DNA of 64,000 nt from Paenibacillus sp. LHD-117 (GTDB taxonomy: Bacteria; Bacillota; Bacilli; Paenibacillales; Paenibacillaceae): the NCBI RefSeq assembly GCF_030929555.1, contig NZ_JAVFVT010000006.1, positions 124,001-188,000 on the forward strand. The letters are read 5' to 3'. A model generated the notes under the pieces. That model worked only from the letters and a program-made list of their open reading frames with translations, made no database searches and was not told the DNA's origin. Position numbers and translations under genes: made by a program. Every line of letters begins with the position of its first letter. Positions within the stretch are counted from its first letter, which is position 1. Of the stretch, positions 6,989-15,598 are shown piece after piece.

Positions 6989-7577
6989 ACCAGCCATGCC
7001 TCCTTATCATTGCGTAGACGGCGTCCGGTACCAGATATCGGATCGAGCCGCCTTGCGAGAGCCGTTCGCGAAGATCCGTAGACGAAATGCCGATCGCCGG
7101 CATGTCCGCGAACGTCAGGCGGCAGCGCAGCTCATCCGGCAGCAGCCCCGGACGCGCCTCCGTTCCCGGCCGTGCGAGGCCGATGAACGTCACGAGCTCC
7201 GCGAGCTCCCCAATCGAATGCCATTCCGGCAGATCGTTGATCCGGTCGGAACCGATAATATACGCGAACGAATGATCCGGGTAAAGTTCTCTGAGCGACT
7301 TGACCGTATCGATCGAATAGCTGACTCCGCCGCGGCGCAGCTCGATGTCGAGCACCCGGAACCGGTCGTGCCCGGCAATGGCCGCAGAGACCATCTCGAG
7401 GCGATCGTCTGCCCGCTCGCCGGGCGCATGCTCCTTGAGCGGCGGAGTAGCGGTCGGAATGAACCATACTTCGTCTAGCCCGCAAGCCTCGAGCGCCGTC
7501 TCGGCTGCGATAAGATGGCCGATGTGGATCGGATCGAACGTTCCGCCCATGATGCCTACCCTAATCACGCCATCCAC
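6963..7577 (-). CDS. nadD: Nicotinate-nucleotide adenylyltransferase NadD
   Basis: 204 residues with the nucleotidyltransferase signature GGTFDPIHIGHL (about 10-21, containing the HxGH motif) and the C-terminal ISSTDLRERL that matches the family ISSTxxR motif. The enzyme adenylates nicotinate mononucleotide to deamido-NAD in NAD biosynthesis. The start is GTG 7577; a second in-frame GTG at 7568 also has a ribosome-like AGGGAG upstream and cannot be excluded. It lies between yqeI and yqeK as in B. subtilis and overlaps yqeK slightly. Confidence 0.95.
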   Translation of the reverse strand: MDGVIRVGIMGGTFDPIHIGHLIAAETALEACGLDEVWFIPTATPPLKEHAPGERADDRLEMVSAAIAGHDRFRVLDIELRRGGVSYSIDTVKSLRELYPDHSFAYIIGSDRINDLPEWHSIGELAELVTFIGLARPGTEARPGLLPDELRCRLTFADMPAIGISSTDLRERLSQGGSIRYLVPDAVYAMIRRHGWYGSTTDDR

Positions 7578-7602
7578 TCCCTATACCTTTTGAACTCGTC
7601 AT

Positions 7603-7893
7603 TTAAGGCAATACGATCGTCTTGTGATCCTTTGATTCCTTGTACAGCACGATAGTTTTGCCGATAACCTGCACAAGCTCGGCGCCGGCGCCCTCGGATA
7701 CTTCCGCGCCGATTTCCCTCGGATCATCCAGGCAATTGTTCAGCACGGATACTTTGATAAGCTCGCGCGTCTCCAGCGCCTCGGAAATATGTCGAACGAG
7801 GTGGTCGTTCGTGCCGCCTTTGCCAACCTGGAAGATCGGCTGCAGATGATGCGCCATGGCGCGCAAATGTCTTTTTTGTTTTCCAGTCAACAT
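7603..7893 (-). CDS. yqeI: CRM-domain RNA-binding protein YqeI/YhbY
   Basis: 96 residues forming a single CRM (YhbY) domain: LTGKQKRHLRAMAHHLQPIF at the N-terminus and the GKGG-containing turn QVGKGGTND, the conserved surface loop of the family. YhbY proteins associate with pre-50S ribosomes. The gene sits between aroE and nadD, matching the Bacillales order, and has a GAAGGAAG site before its ATG. The size is the normal single-domain size. Confidence 0.93.
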   Translation of the reverse strand: MLTGKQKRHLRAMAHHLQPIFQVGKGGTNDHLVRHISEALETRELIKVSVLNNCLDDPREIGAEVSEGAGAELVQVIGKTIVLYKESKDHKTIVLP

Positions 7894-7976
7894 GTGTAAA
7901 CTTCCTTCTTTCGTATACGAATACGCGTAATCGACGCACGATGCTACGTCATTCGTCTATTGTTCCTAACGTTTTG

Positions 7977-8849
7977 TTAAACTTGCAGCGAGGCCAAAAC
8001 GGTCTCCCTCATCGCCTCGACCGGGGCGGCTTGTCCCGTCCAATATTCGAACGCGTACGCCCCTTGGTAAATGAACATGCCAAGCCCGCCGTGCGTCCTG
8101 CAGCCGCTCGCTTCGGCCTGAAGCAGGAACTCCGTCCTCAGCGGATTGTAAATCAAATCGCTCGCGACCGCGCCCGGCTTCATCCAGCCCGCTTCGATCG
8201 GCGACAGCCCGACGTTCGGGTACATGCCTACCGATGTCGTATTAATGACGATATCCGCATCGCCGCACCAATCCCGTAGCTTCTCGTTCGGTATTGCCGT
8301 TAATCCGGCGGTTGCGCCTCCAAGCGATTCAGCCAGCTCCTCCGCCCGCTCCACCGTCCGGTTCGCGATCGCGACGGAATCCGGCTTCTCCCGAAGCAAC
8401 GCGTAAACGATCCCTCTAGATGCGCCGCCTGCTCCGATTACTACGATCCGCTTGCCCGCGAGGTCCGGCTCCGCTTCTTCCTTCAAGGATCGCACATAGC
8501 CTATGCCGTCGGTATTGTAGCCGACGAGTTTTCCGTTATCGTTGACGATCGTGTTGACGGCGCCGATAGCGAGCGCGCCTGCGTCGATCTCGTCGACAAG
8601 CTCCATAATTTGAAGCTTATGCGGAATCGTGACGTTCACGCCTCGAATGCCCATCGCGCGAACCCCTTCGACGAATGCCGGCAGCGTCTCCGAAGTAATG
8701 TGGAACGCCGCGTATACCCCGTTAATGCCCGTTTCCCGGAACGCCCGATTCATCATGATCGGCGACTTGGAATGCCGGATCGGATCCCCGATTACGCCAT
8801 ACAATACCGTATGGCTGTCCACAACCTGATTTCCCCCATGCTCTGCCAC
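7977..8849 (-). CDS. aroE: Shikimate dehydrogenase AroE
   Basis: 290 residues. The N-terminal domain has the shikimate-binding GDPIRHSKSPIMMNRAF (S-x-S) and NVTIPHKLQIM (catalytic Lys), then NTIVNDNGKLVGYNTDGIG with the catalytic Asp. The NADP-binding domain has VVIGAGGASRGIVYAL and the NRT motif (IANRTVERAEELA). The enzyme reduces 3-dehydroshikimate to shikimate in aromatic amino acid synthesis. The start is GTG 8849 with GGGGA upstream. The position between yqeH and yqeI is the conserved Bacillales arrangement (called aroD in B. subtilis). Confidence 0.96.
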   Translation of the reverse strand: MAEHGGNQVVDSHTVLYGVIGDPIRHSKSPIMMNRAFRETGINGVYAAFHITSETLPAFVEGVRAMGIRGVNVTIPHKLQIMELVDEIDAGALAIGAVNTIVNDNGKLVGYNTDGIGYVRSLKEEAEPDLAGKRIVVIGAGGASRGIVYALLREKPDSVAIANRTVERAEELAESLGGATAGLTAIPNEKLRDWCGDADIVINTTSVGMYPNVGLSPIEAGWMKPGAVASDLIYNPLRTEFLLQAEASGCRTHGGLGMFIYQGAYAFEYWTGQAAPVEAMRETVLASLQV

Positions 8850-8891
8850 AGCGTTTCCCCTACTTTCATCAGCATTTCCACTGAACGGGAC

Positions 8892-10019
8892 TTAAATCAT
8901 CGAATCGCGAAGCATAACTTTAACGCCCTTCGGCGCATACACGTCGATGAGCGCTCCGCGCATACCGTTCGCTTGAATCCAGCCGAGCCCCGCAATGAAC
9001 ACGTCCTGCTTCTCTCCCTGTCTTACGCGAAGCGAATGCCTCGTCCACTCCGGAATGGAAGCCAGCTCTTCCCGCGTAGGGGCGCCAAGCAGCTCTCCCT
9101 TATGCTCGTCGTACAGCTCGTCCGCGCGTTCCAGCTTCGTGCGGTGCACGTGCAGCGCATTGGAGATGTACAGCGTAAACGATTGTCGTTCGCCTTCCAC
9201 GAAGTCGAAACGAGCCAGACTGCCGATAAACAGCGTCTGCTTCTCGTTTAATTGATACACGAGCGGCTTGATCGGCTTGTCTGGAAGCAGCGACCCGAGG
9301 AAGCTGCGCGGCACGACCTCGGTCATGCGGCTGGAATAGACGATGCCGGGCGTGTCGATAATCGATTTGCCGTCTTCAAGCGGGATGTATACCGCATCAA
9401 GCGTCGTCCCCGGGTAACGGGAAGTCGTCAGCTCGCGTTCCATATCGCTGTAATCGCGAATAAGACGGTTAATGAGCGTGGACTTGCCGACATTCGTCGC
9501 GCCTACGACATAAACGTCGCGGTTGCCGCGGTATTGCTCGAGCGCGTCGATGACATGCTCGAAGCCCATGTTGCGTTTCGCGCTGCACAGGATAACGTCG
9601 ACCGTGCGCAAGCCTTGCGCTTTGGCCGCGCGCTGCACCCAGTTGCGGATCCGGTTTACGTTCATGCCCTTCGGAAGCAGGTCGATCTTGTTGACGACCA
9701 GCAGCACGGGATTATTGCCGACGAACCGCTGAAGCCCCGAGATCAAGCTTCCTTCAAAATCGTACAGGTCGACGATATGGACGACCAAACTGTCCGTCGA
9801 GCCGATGCTTCCGAGCAGCCGCAGGAAGTCGTCCTGATCGAGCGCCACGGAAGATGCTTCATTATAATGTTTGATCCGGAAACAGCGTTGGCAGATGACC
9901 GGATCGCGCTGGAGCGACGTCTCGGGCAAGTATCCCGGCTTCTCCGGGTTGTCCGTCTGCAGCGTTACGCCGCAGCCGGCGCAAGACGACGCTTGTTCTC
10001 TAAGCTGTAGGTCTTTCAC
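8892..10019 (-). CDS. yqeH: Ribosome biogenesis GTPase YqeH
   Basis: About 375 residues with a circularly permuted GTPase domain: an N-terminal zinc finger (CAGCG and ICQRCFRIKHYNE), then G4 (VVNKIDLLPKG), G5 (SAKRN), G1 (GATNVGKSTLINRLI) and G3 (DTPGI), followed by the C-terminal YqeH domain. It acts in 30S subunit maturation. The start at GTG 10019 is chosen because GAGGAGGAG lies about 5 nt upstream and the codon overlaps the yqeG stop as GTGA; the longer frame to 10040 has no better site. It is tightly coupled with yqeG. Confidence 0.95.
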   Translation of the reverse strand: MKDLQLREQASSCAGCGVTLQTDNPEKPGYLPETSLQRDPVICQRCFRIKHYNEASSVALDQDDFLRLLGSIGSTDSLVVHIVDLYDFEGSLISGLQRFVGNNPVLLVVNKIDLLPKGMNVNRIRNWVQRAAKAQGLRTVDVILCSAKRNMGFEHVIDALEQYRGNRDVYVVGATNVGKSTLINRLIRDYSDMERELTTSRYPGTTLDAVYIPLEDGKSIIDTPGIVYSSRMTEVVPRSFLGSLLPDKPIKPLVYQLNEKQTLFIGSLARFDFVEGERQSFTLYISNALHVHRTKLERADELYDEHKGELLGAPTREELASIPEWTRHSLRVRQGEKQDVFIAGLGWIQANGMRGALIDVYAPKGVKVMLRDSMI

Positions 10020-10540
10020 TTCGTCTCCTCCTCGTACCACAATCCGCGTTTGCGCAGCCTGGCGAGCGCGATTCGCTCGAGCCGGCGGTTGAACAGTGTC
10101 ATGACGCCTTCGTCCGCGGGCGAGATCGGAGCTACCAGAATCGTATAAAGCCCCATTCGGTTGCCTCCAAGGACATCCGTCATCATCTGATCGCCAATCA
10201 TGACCGTCTGCTTGGCTTCGAGGCCAAGTATCGCAAGCGCCTTGCGGAACGCGCCTTGGGTTGGCTTGCGTGCGGCGTGAACGAACGGAATGTCGAGCGG
10301 AGCGGCGAAGTTGCCTACCCTTGTTTCGTTATTATTGGACACGATGACGACGCTGAAGCCCGCGCTCCGAACTTTGTCCAGCCAGAGCACGAGCTCCGGC
10401 GTGGCGAGCGGCTCTTTGGCGCCGACGAGCGTATTGTCAAGGTCCGTAATGATGCCCCGCATCCCTTGGGCGGCGAGCACCTCCAAGTCGATTTCGTATA
10501 CCGAATTGACCCTCATATTCGGAAGAAGCCTTTCGAACAT
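10016..10540 (-). CDS. yqeG: YqeG family HAD-type phosphatase
   Basis: 174 residues with haloacid dehalogenase motifs: motif I IITDLDNTLVG (DxDNT, about residues 34-44), motif II VIVSNNNE, the Lys in AARKPTQGAFRKAL, and motif IV MIGDQMMTDVLGGNRMG. YqeG proteins are small cytosolic HAD phosphatases of uncertain substrate, related to phosphatidylglycerophosphatase-type enzymes. It is the first gene of the yqe operon; a good sigma-A promoter lies upstream (10579-10608). Its stop overlaps the yqeH start. Confidence 0.94.
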   Translation of the reverse strand: MFERLLPNMRVNSVYEIDLEVLAAQGMRGIITDLDNTLVGAKEPLATPELVLWLDKVRSAGFSVVIVSNNNETRVGNFAAPLDIPFVHAARKPTQGAFRKALAILGLEAKQTVMIGDQMMTDVLGGNRMGLYTILVAPISPADEGVMTLFNRRLERIALARLRKRGLWYEEETK

Positions 10541-10578
10541 CCTGTTATCCCTCTTCTTTCTCCCTGCTATCTTACGAA

Positions 10579-10608
10579 ACTATACCATACAATCCGAATT
10601 TGTTGCAA
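10579..10608 (-). promoter_or_regulatory. Promoter of the yqeG-yqeM operon
   Basis: On the minus strand a TTGCAA -35 (10603-10608) and a TATAGT -10 (10579-10584) are 18 bp apart, about 40 nt upstream of the yqeG start. The good match to sigma-A and the terminator immediately upstream make this the likely operon promoter. Confidence 0.65.
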
Positions 10609-10643
10609 AAAAATACCGCTCTCCAGCGGAACTGGCGAGCGGT
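10606..10643 (-). terminator. Intrinsic terminator of the MoxR-DUF58-transglutaminase operon
   Basis: ACCGCTC/GAGCGGT plus CCAG/CTGG form a long hairpin (10615-10643). On the minus strand it is followed by TATTTTTTT. It sits between the transglutaminase stop (10672) and the yqeG promoter. Confidence 0.85.
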
Positions 10644-10671
10644 CTATTATTAGGAAGAAAAAAGTGCGAAA

Positions 10672-12909
10672 TTACTTCAATTCGCCGATTAGGTAACGCA
10701 CCTTCCCGGCGAAACGCTCCGCTTCTTCGCGCGTGACGGCGACTTGGCTGTACTTTGCGTGCTCGAAGCTATCGAGAACGTAGCGGAAGTCATCGCCCAA
10801 TCGCGACTGATACTTCGACCATCTCATGATCGCTTCGCGCAGCGTCTCGTGCTCCTCGCGGCGCAGGCCGCGCTTCTGGCACTGGCGAAGCAGCTTGTTC
10901 GTCTCAACGACGATCTGCTCGTTCGCCGAATACGAACGGCCTCTCAGCTTGTTCCACATGACCGGAATGTCGCGACGGCGAACAATCAGCCACAACGCCG
11001 CTCCGGCGACGATCACCGAAAGGGCAACGATCTGCCAGATGCTGCTATCCGTGCTACCGGTTTTCTCCGTGCCGGTCATAGGCTCTTGCTCAGTCGGAGA
11101 GGTCGACGGAAGCGGCGCGTCTTCTTCCTGCGGCATCATGTAAGGGAAGGAGAAGCCGGCAGTCGCCTCGAACGAAATCCAGCCATAACCCTCGAAATAA
11201 ATTTCCACCCACGAGTGGGCGTCCGAGTTGCGGACGGTATACATGCCCGCGCCGGAAGGATTAAAATCCTCCCCTTCCAGCATCTCGCCCGGACCGTAGC
11301 GGTCGGCGGGCAATACGCCCGGCGCGAAACCCTTCACCCAGCGTGCGGGCATGTCGAGGCTTCGGGCCAGAACGGCCATAGCCGAGGAGAAGTAATCACA
11401 ATACCCTTCCTTCAGTTCGAACAGAAACTGGTCGACGAAGTCGTTGCTCTCTCCGGTTAGCTTGGAAAGATCCGGTTTGTTATTGTAAACGAAGTTGGTT
11501 CGCAAATATTCCTCGATCAACCGGGCTTTCTCGTAATCGCTGGCTCCGCCCGACGAGACCTCCTCCGCGAGCTCTCGGACCCGGTTCGGCAGCGTGTCCG
11601 GCAGCTCCGTGTACATTCGCTGCAATTGTTGATCGTCGAAGGAAGCTTCCGCGCCCTTCAACCCTTCTTCGTTCAGGACGGTGACCGTCGACGTGATCGA
11701 ATAGGAAGCCGGGTAACTTTCCGAGTCCCTCCAGAGAAGCTCCCACTCATCCGGAAACCAACTCACCAGCCTTGGCGAGAATTCGCTTTCCTCTTCGTTG
11801 ATCCAGTTTACTTTGGATACCGGAGCGGCCCCGAACAGAACCGGATATACGTCCTGGCGGATGAGCGACACGATCTGGCTGACTTCTACCGTCTCGGCCT
11901 TCGATCTGTCGATTGTTTCGTCCAAAGAGTTGCCTTTGGTCACGCGCTGAAGCGAAGAGGCATTCCCGTCATCCGAATCTTCCCAGCCCAGACCGGTGTA
12001 GCTTGCCTTCGATTCCCCGCGCCAGTAGCTGCGTTGGGAGGTGGATACCGTCATCATCGGCGAGAAGTCGTAATCGAAGCCGCCGCCGAGCTGGCCGTCT
12101 TCGCGGCTGTAGCCGGAGCTGGCGTTGCCGTTGCTCAGCGGCGTGTCGTTCGACTGTATCGCTTTTTCGCCCAGGAACACCTTCACTTCTTCGCCTTGCG
12201 CATTTTTCCAGATCGTATACGGATCCTGCAGAATCGGAGCGATGGACGGAACGTTCGTGCCGATCAGGACTAGAATCGCCAGCACGATGATCGTCGGCGT
12301 GATGAGTCCGATCGGATATTCGAACAACGCCTTCCAGCTGTCCGGATGGGCGAGCTGCAGCTTCCTCAGATGGTTCACCACGAGCCAGAACAGACCGGTG
12401 AACACCACGACGGCCACATCGTCCCATAACCAGATCGGCGTAAAAGAATCCGCTACCGTCAAGACGAGCAGCGCCGCGCCGACGATGCCGAACAGCCTTG
12501 GGCGCGTCGTCGCCCACGTACTGAATAATAGATGCAGCCCGAGCAGCGCCAGGCTGATCCAGATGAACGGATGCAGCTGAGCAAGCTGCTGCTCCAGCCA
12601 CCAGCCCCATTCCTCCCGGCCGATCGGGGCGGCGATCTCCCATTCCTTCCGCGCGAAGCGGAAAGTGAGCCAGACGGCGGCGATCAGCTGCAGCGACCAA
12701 CGAAACATTCTCAGCCGATGCGGGAGGATAATGTCGATCATGATCGCCGCGATCAAGGTAGAATAGGCGACCGTGAAGCTTTCGGGCCACCAATACGAAT
12801 CGAAAACGGTCAAGCATGCCATAAGAATGACGCCGACGAATAAGGAGACGAACCGCTCGTACCAGGCGTTGCCCAAGTAGGAGCCGACGGCGGATGCGAG
12901 CTTCTTCAT
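10672..12909 (-). CDS. Membrane-anchored transglutaminase-like protein (TgpA type)
   Basis: 745 residues from ATG 12909, which overlaps the DUF58 stop (ATGA) and has a GGGAG site 9 nt upstream; the longer frame to 13080 lies inside DUF58. The N-terminus has about six to seven membrane helices (residues ~10-220), then an extracellular region with a transglutaminase fold: Cys in KEGYCDYFSSAM (about 503) and His in DAHSWVEIYF (about 564). The usual third residue, Asp, appears as Glu (ISFEATAG). A last membrane helix (about 618-640) leads into a cytosolic tail. Such proteins (DUF3488 plus transglutaminase core) occur with MoxR and DUF58 and may remodel cell-surface proteins. The substrate is unknown. 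Confidence 0.88.
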   Translation of the reverse strand: MKKLASAVGSYLGNAWYERFVSLFVGVILMACLTVFDSYWWPESFTVAYSTLIAAIMIDIILPHRLRMFRWSLQLIAAVWLTFRFARKEWEIAAPIGREEWGWWLEQQLAQLHPFIWISLALLGLHLLFSTWATTRPRLFGIVGAALLVLTVADSFTPIWLWDDVAVVVFTGLFWLVVNHLRKLQLAHPDSWKALFEYPIGLITPTIIVLAILVLIGTNVPSIAPILQDPYTIWKNAQGEEVKVFLGEKAIQSNDTPLSNGNASSGYSREDGQLGGGFDYDFSPMMTVSTSQRSYWRGESKASYTGLGWEDSDDGNASSLQRVTKGNSLDETIDRSKAETVEVSQIVSLIRQDVYPVLFGAAPVSKVNWINEEESEFSPRLVSWFPDEWELLWRDSESYPASYSITSTVTVLNEEGLKGAEASFDDQQLQRMYTELPDTLPNRVRELAEEVSSGGASDYEKARLIEEYLRTNFVYNNKPDLSKLTGESNDFVDQFLFELKEGYCDYFSSAMAVLARSLDMPARWVKGFAPGVLPADRYGPGEMLEGEDFNPSGAGMYTVRNSDAHSWVEIYFEGYGWISFEATAGFSFPYMMPQEEDAPLPSTSPTEQEPMTGTEKTGSTDSSIWQIVALSVIVAGAALWLIVRRRDIPVMWNKLRGRSYSANEQIVVETNKLLRQCQKRGLRREEHETLREAIMRWSKYQSRLGDDFRYVLDSFEHAKYSQVAVTREEAERFAGKVRYLIGELK

Positions 12910-14150
12910 GCGGTCACGCTCCCTTCGAGGGCGGCAGGCAGATCCTGCAGTTGCTTCACTTCGTACAGCTGCCAGCCTCTGCCGCGAATGAGGCCCTTCC
13001 AGGCGACATTGCCGCTTATCGCCGCATCGGAGGCGCCGATATGGATCAGGCAAGGCGTGACGCCCTTGCGCGAGAGCCATTCCATGCTGCGGATCAGCTG
13101 GCTTCCGGTCTCCGCGGTCACGAGTAGCGCGAATGCGCCCGGTTCGATCATCGATTCGGACCTCGTCATCGAATCGTAAACGCGATTTGGGGCGTCTGCG
13201 TTTACGAAAGTGAGATGTTTCATCGCCGTGCTGCGCTGCTCCATGCCCGAGCGCGGCGGAAGCATCGTCACTTTATCGCCTGCCGACAGCAAGCCCATCG
13301 CGGTATCTTCCTTGAGGCCATGCTCCATGAACGAAGCGGCGACGGATACGGCCAGCTCGAAGCGTTCCGGCGAATCCCCGTAAGCCGGCAAATGGCGATC
13401 CAGAATGAGCAGCGTCCGGGGAAGCGATTCCCGCTCGAACGCTTTGGACTTCCATTCGCCCGTCTTGGCGGTGGCGTTCCAGTGTACGCGCGACAGCCGG
13501 TCGCCGTAATGGTATTCGCGAACGCCGTTGATCTGTGTCGTCTCTTTGGCCGAGCGCGAAGCGGACGCATGGGAATAGGGACCGCGAATTCCTCGCTGGA
13601 AGCCGCTCCATTGCCGAAGCGGAATCGTCTGCGGCAGCACGCTGAAGACCGATTCCGACGCGAAGCTGCCGGAATGCTCGAACAATCCGAAAACGTCGTA
13701 CGCCAAACATTCCGTCTGCGCGAATCGGTATTCGCCCCTCGCGAGCGGAGGCGTGCGGTAGCTAATCGAACCGCTTCGCTTCCAGTTCGGTACGAAGGAC
13801 GTCTCGAATTGGAAGCGCCTGCCGTCATGGCGGACGAAGCTATCGCGGACGATCACGTACGGCAGCGGATAATAGCCGGGAATGCGGACGTCGACGTTCA
13901 CGTCCAGCGCGCTGCCGGCCGTGAGCGTATCGGGTTGGGACGGCGAGCCGTGAAGGCCATGGGTCCTGCCGCCTTTCACGCTCGTTATGCCGCTATAGCG
14001 GCCTAGAAGCAAATACACCAGCAATAAATTAAGAATAATAAAGAGCATGAGGGACGTCTTGCCCCCCTGGAACAAAAAGTAGAATAAGCTGCAAGCATAG
14101 ACGGCAACGATGAACGGCTTTCGGAAACGCTGCTGCTTCCTCTCTTTCAT
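12906..14150 (-). CDS. DUF58 domain-containing protein
   Basis: 414 residues. Two hydrophobic helices at the N-terminus (about 10-50: FIVAVYACSLFYFLFQ and LMLFIILNLLLVYLLLG) anchor a beta-rich domain and the DUF58 core (TQINGVREYHYGDRLSRVHWNATAKTGEWKSK, about 205-236) with the conserved R-x-Y-x-x-G-D and HW motifs. DUF58 has a von Willebrand-like fold and is nearly always encoded beside a MoxR ATPase, as here. It is the middle gene of the operon and overlaps the transglutaminase gene by 4 nt. The function is not defined; an assembly or chaperone role with MoxR is likely. Confidence 0.9.
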   Translation of the reverse strand: MKERKQQRFRKPFIVAVYACSLFYFLFQGGKTSLMLFIILNLLLVYLLLGRYSGITSVKGGRTHGLHGSPSQPDTLTAGSALDVNVDVRIPGYYPLPYVIVRDSFVRHDGRRFQFETSFVPNWKRSGSISYRTPPLARGEYRFAQTECLAYDVFGLFEHSGSFASESVFSVLPQTIPLRQWSGFQRGIRGPYSHASASRSAKETTQINGVREYHYGDRLSRVHWNATAKTGEWKSKAFERESLPRTLLILDRHLPAYGDSPERFELAVSVAASFMEHGLKEDTAMGLLSAGDKVTMLPPRSGMEQRSTAMKHLTFVNADAPNRVYDSMTRSESMIEPGAFALLVTAETGSQLIRSMEWLSRKGVTPCLIHIGASDAAISGNVAWKGLIRGRGWQLYEVKQLQDLPAALEGSVTA

Positions 14151-14153
14151 CGG

Positions 14154-15110
14154 TTATCGCTCGAGCCGTACCGGCACTTTGGTCGATTGGAGCACCTGCT
14201 CGATCACGTTGTCCGCCCTCAGGCCGTTCATGCGGGCTTCCGTACGAAGCAATAACCGGTGCGAAAGCACGTACGGCGCCAGCGACTTGATGTCGTCCGG
14301 GGTCACGTACTTGCGTTGATTCAGGTAGGCGCTCGCCTTGGCCGCTCGCGTCAGCGCGATGGTCGCGCGCGGGCTGGCACCGAGCAGCACCTGCGGATGA
14401 GAGCGCGTGCTCCGGATCAGGCTGACCAAATATTTGCCGACCGCCTCGTCGATATGCACCTGCAGCACCTGCTGCTGGATAAACGCGATGTCCCCGGCCT
14501 CCAGGACGGGCTGAATGCCTTCCGAAGGCTGGATGCCGCGGTTGCCGGCAATCATCTGCTGCTCGTCCGCTTCGCTAGGGTAGCCAAGCGACAGCTTCAT
14601 CATAAACCGATCGAGCTGGGCTTCGGGCAGCGTGTACGTGCCTTCGAACTCGATCGGGTTCTGTGTCGCGAGCAGGATGAACGGCTGGGGCAGCTCGTAC
14701 GTATCGCCGTCCACCGTCACGTGGCCTTCCTCCATCGCCTCGAGGAGCGCGGATTGCGTCTTGGTCGTGGCGCGGTTAATCTCGTCGGCGAGCAATATAT
14801 TCGTCATCACGGGACCCGGACGGAACATGAAAGTCTCTTGCTTCGGATGATAGATAGAAACGCCCGTGATATCGGTAGGGAGCAAATCAGGATTGCACTG
14901 GATGCGTCGGAACTGGCCGCCGATGGATCTCGCGAGCGCTTTCACGAGCTGCGTCTTGCCCGTGCCGGGCACATCTTCCAGCAGGACGTGACCGCCGGCC
15001 AGCACCGCGACTAGCAATCTTTCGATTTCCTCGTTTTTCCCCAGGATACAAGAGTTCAGATTAGCTAGAATCGAAGAGCATAATTGCATATCGTCGGAAC
15101 GAATTTCCAT
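14154..15110 (-). CDS. MoxR family AAA+ ATPase
   Basis: 318 residues. Walker A is LLEDVPGTGKTQLVKALA (about 38-55), Walker B is NILLADEINRATTKTQSALLEAMEE (about 106-130), and sensor 1 ATQNP and sensor 2/arginine segments follow (ASPRATIALTRAAKA). MoxR ATPases act as chaperones that help metal or cofactor insertion and assembly of partner complexes. It is the first gene of a three-gene unit with DUF58 and the transglutaminase. GGGAGG lies 9 nt before the ATG. The usual family length is about 300-330. Confidence 0.94.
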   Translation of the reverse strand: MEIRSDDMQLCSSILANLNSCILGKNEEIERLLVAVLAGGHVLLEDVPGTGKTQLVKALARSIGGQFRRIQCNPDLLPTDITGVSIYHPKQETFMFRPGPVMTNILLADEINRATTKTQSALLEAMEEGHVTVDGDTYELPQPFILLATQNPIEFEGTYTLPEAQLDRFMMKLSLGYPSEADEQQMIAGNRGIQPSEGIQPVLEAGDIAFIQQQVLQVHIDEAVGKYLVSLIRSTRSHPQVLLGASPRATIALTRAAKASAYLNQRKYVTPDDIKSLAPYVLSHRLLLRTEARMNGLRADNVIEQVLQSTKVPVRLER

Positions 15111-15204
15111 GATGAATGACCTCCCGGAAAATGAAGTATGAAAATAGTCGCTAATAGTACTATTTTACAGCACTCCATTCCCTCGCACAAATCGGAAGGC
15201 ATCC

Positions 15205-15238
15205 AAAAAAAATTGGAGAATCCTACAGGATTCTCCAA
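15205..15238 (-). terminator. Terminator of the spoVA operon
   Basis: An 11-bp perfect stem TTGGAGAATCC/GGATTCTCCAA (15213-15238) is followed on the minus strand by eight T residues. It is placed 10 bp after the spoVAE stop. Confidence 0.95.
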
Positions 15239-15247
15239 TCGTTTCGA

Positions 15248-15598
15248 TTACCCCTTCGGCCGGATGATCAGCGCCGCGAGGAACGAGAAAATGATCGCGG
15301 CCGAAACGCCTGCGCTCGTCACTTTGAAAATGCCCGATATGACGCCGATCCAGCCTTGGGAGTGCAGCTCCGTAAGCGCGCCGTGCACGAGCGCGTTGCC
15401 GAAGCTCGTAATCGGGACCGTTGCCCCCGCGCCCGCGAACTTGACAAGCGGCTCATAAAGATTGAACCCGTCGAAGATGGCTCCGATGACGACAAGCGTC
15501 GCCATCGTATGCGCGGGAGTCAGCTTGAGCACGTCGAACATCAACTGCCCAAGCACGCATATGGCGCCCCCGACGAGGAATGCCCAGAGGAATATCAT
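15248..15598 (-). CDS. spoVAE: Stage V sporulation protein AE (SpoVAEb)
   Basis: 116 residues, starting MIFLWAFLVGGAICVLGQL at 15598. Four hydrophobic helices span nearly the whole chain, with the family segments KLTPAHTMATLVVIGA and KFAGAGATVPITSFGN. SpoVAEb is part of the inner-membrane channel that moves dipicolinic acid with calcium into the forespore and out at germination. The start overlaps the spoVAD stop (ATGA) and has AAAGGAGG 7 nt upstream. A longer frame through 16072 is only an extension into spoVAD and is rejected. Confidence 0.93.
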   Translation of the reverse strand: MIFLWAFLVGGAICVLGQLMFDVLKLTPAHTMATLVVIGAIFDGFNLYEPLVKFAGAGATVPITSFGNALVHGALTELHSQGWIGVISGIFKVTSAGVSAAIIFSFLAALIIRPKG

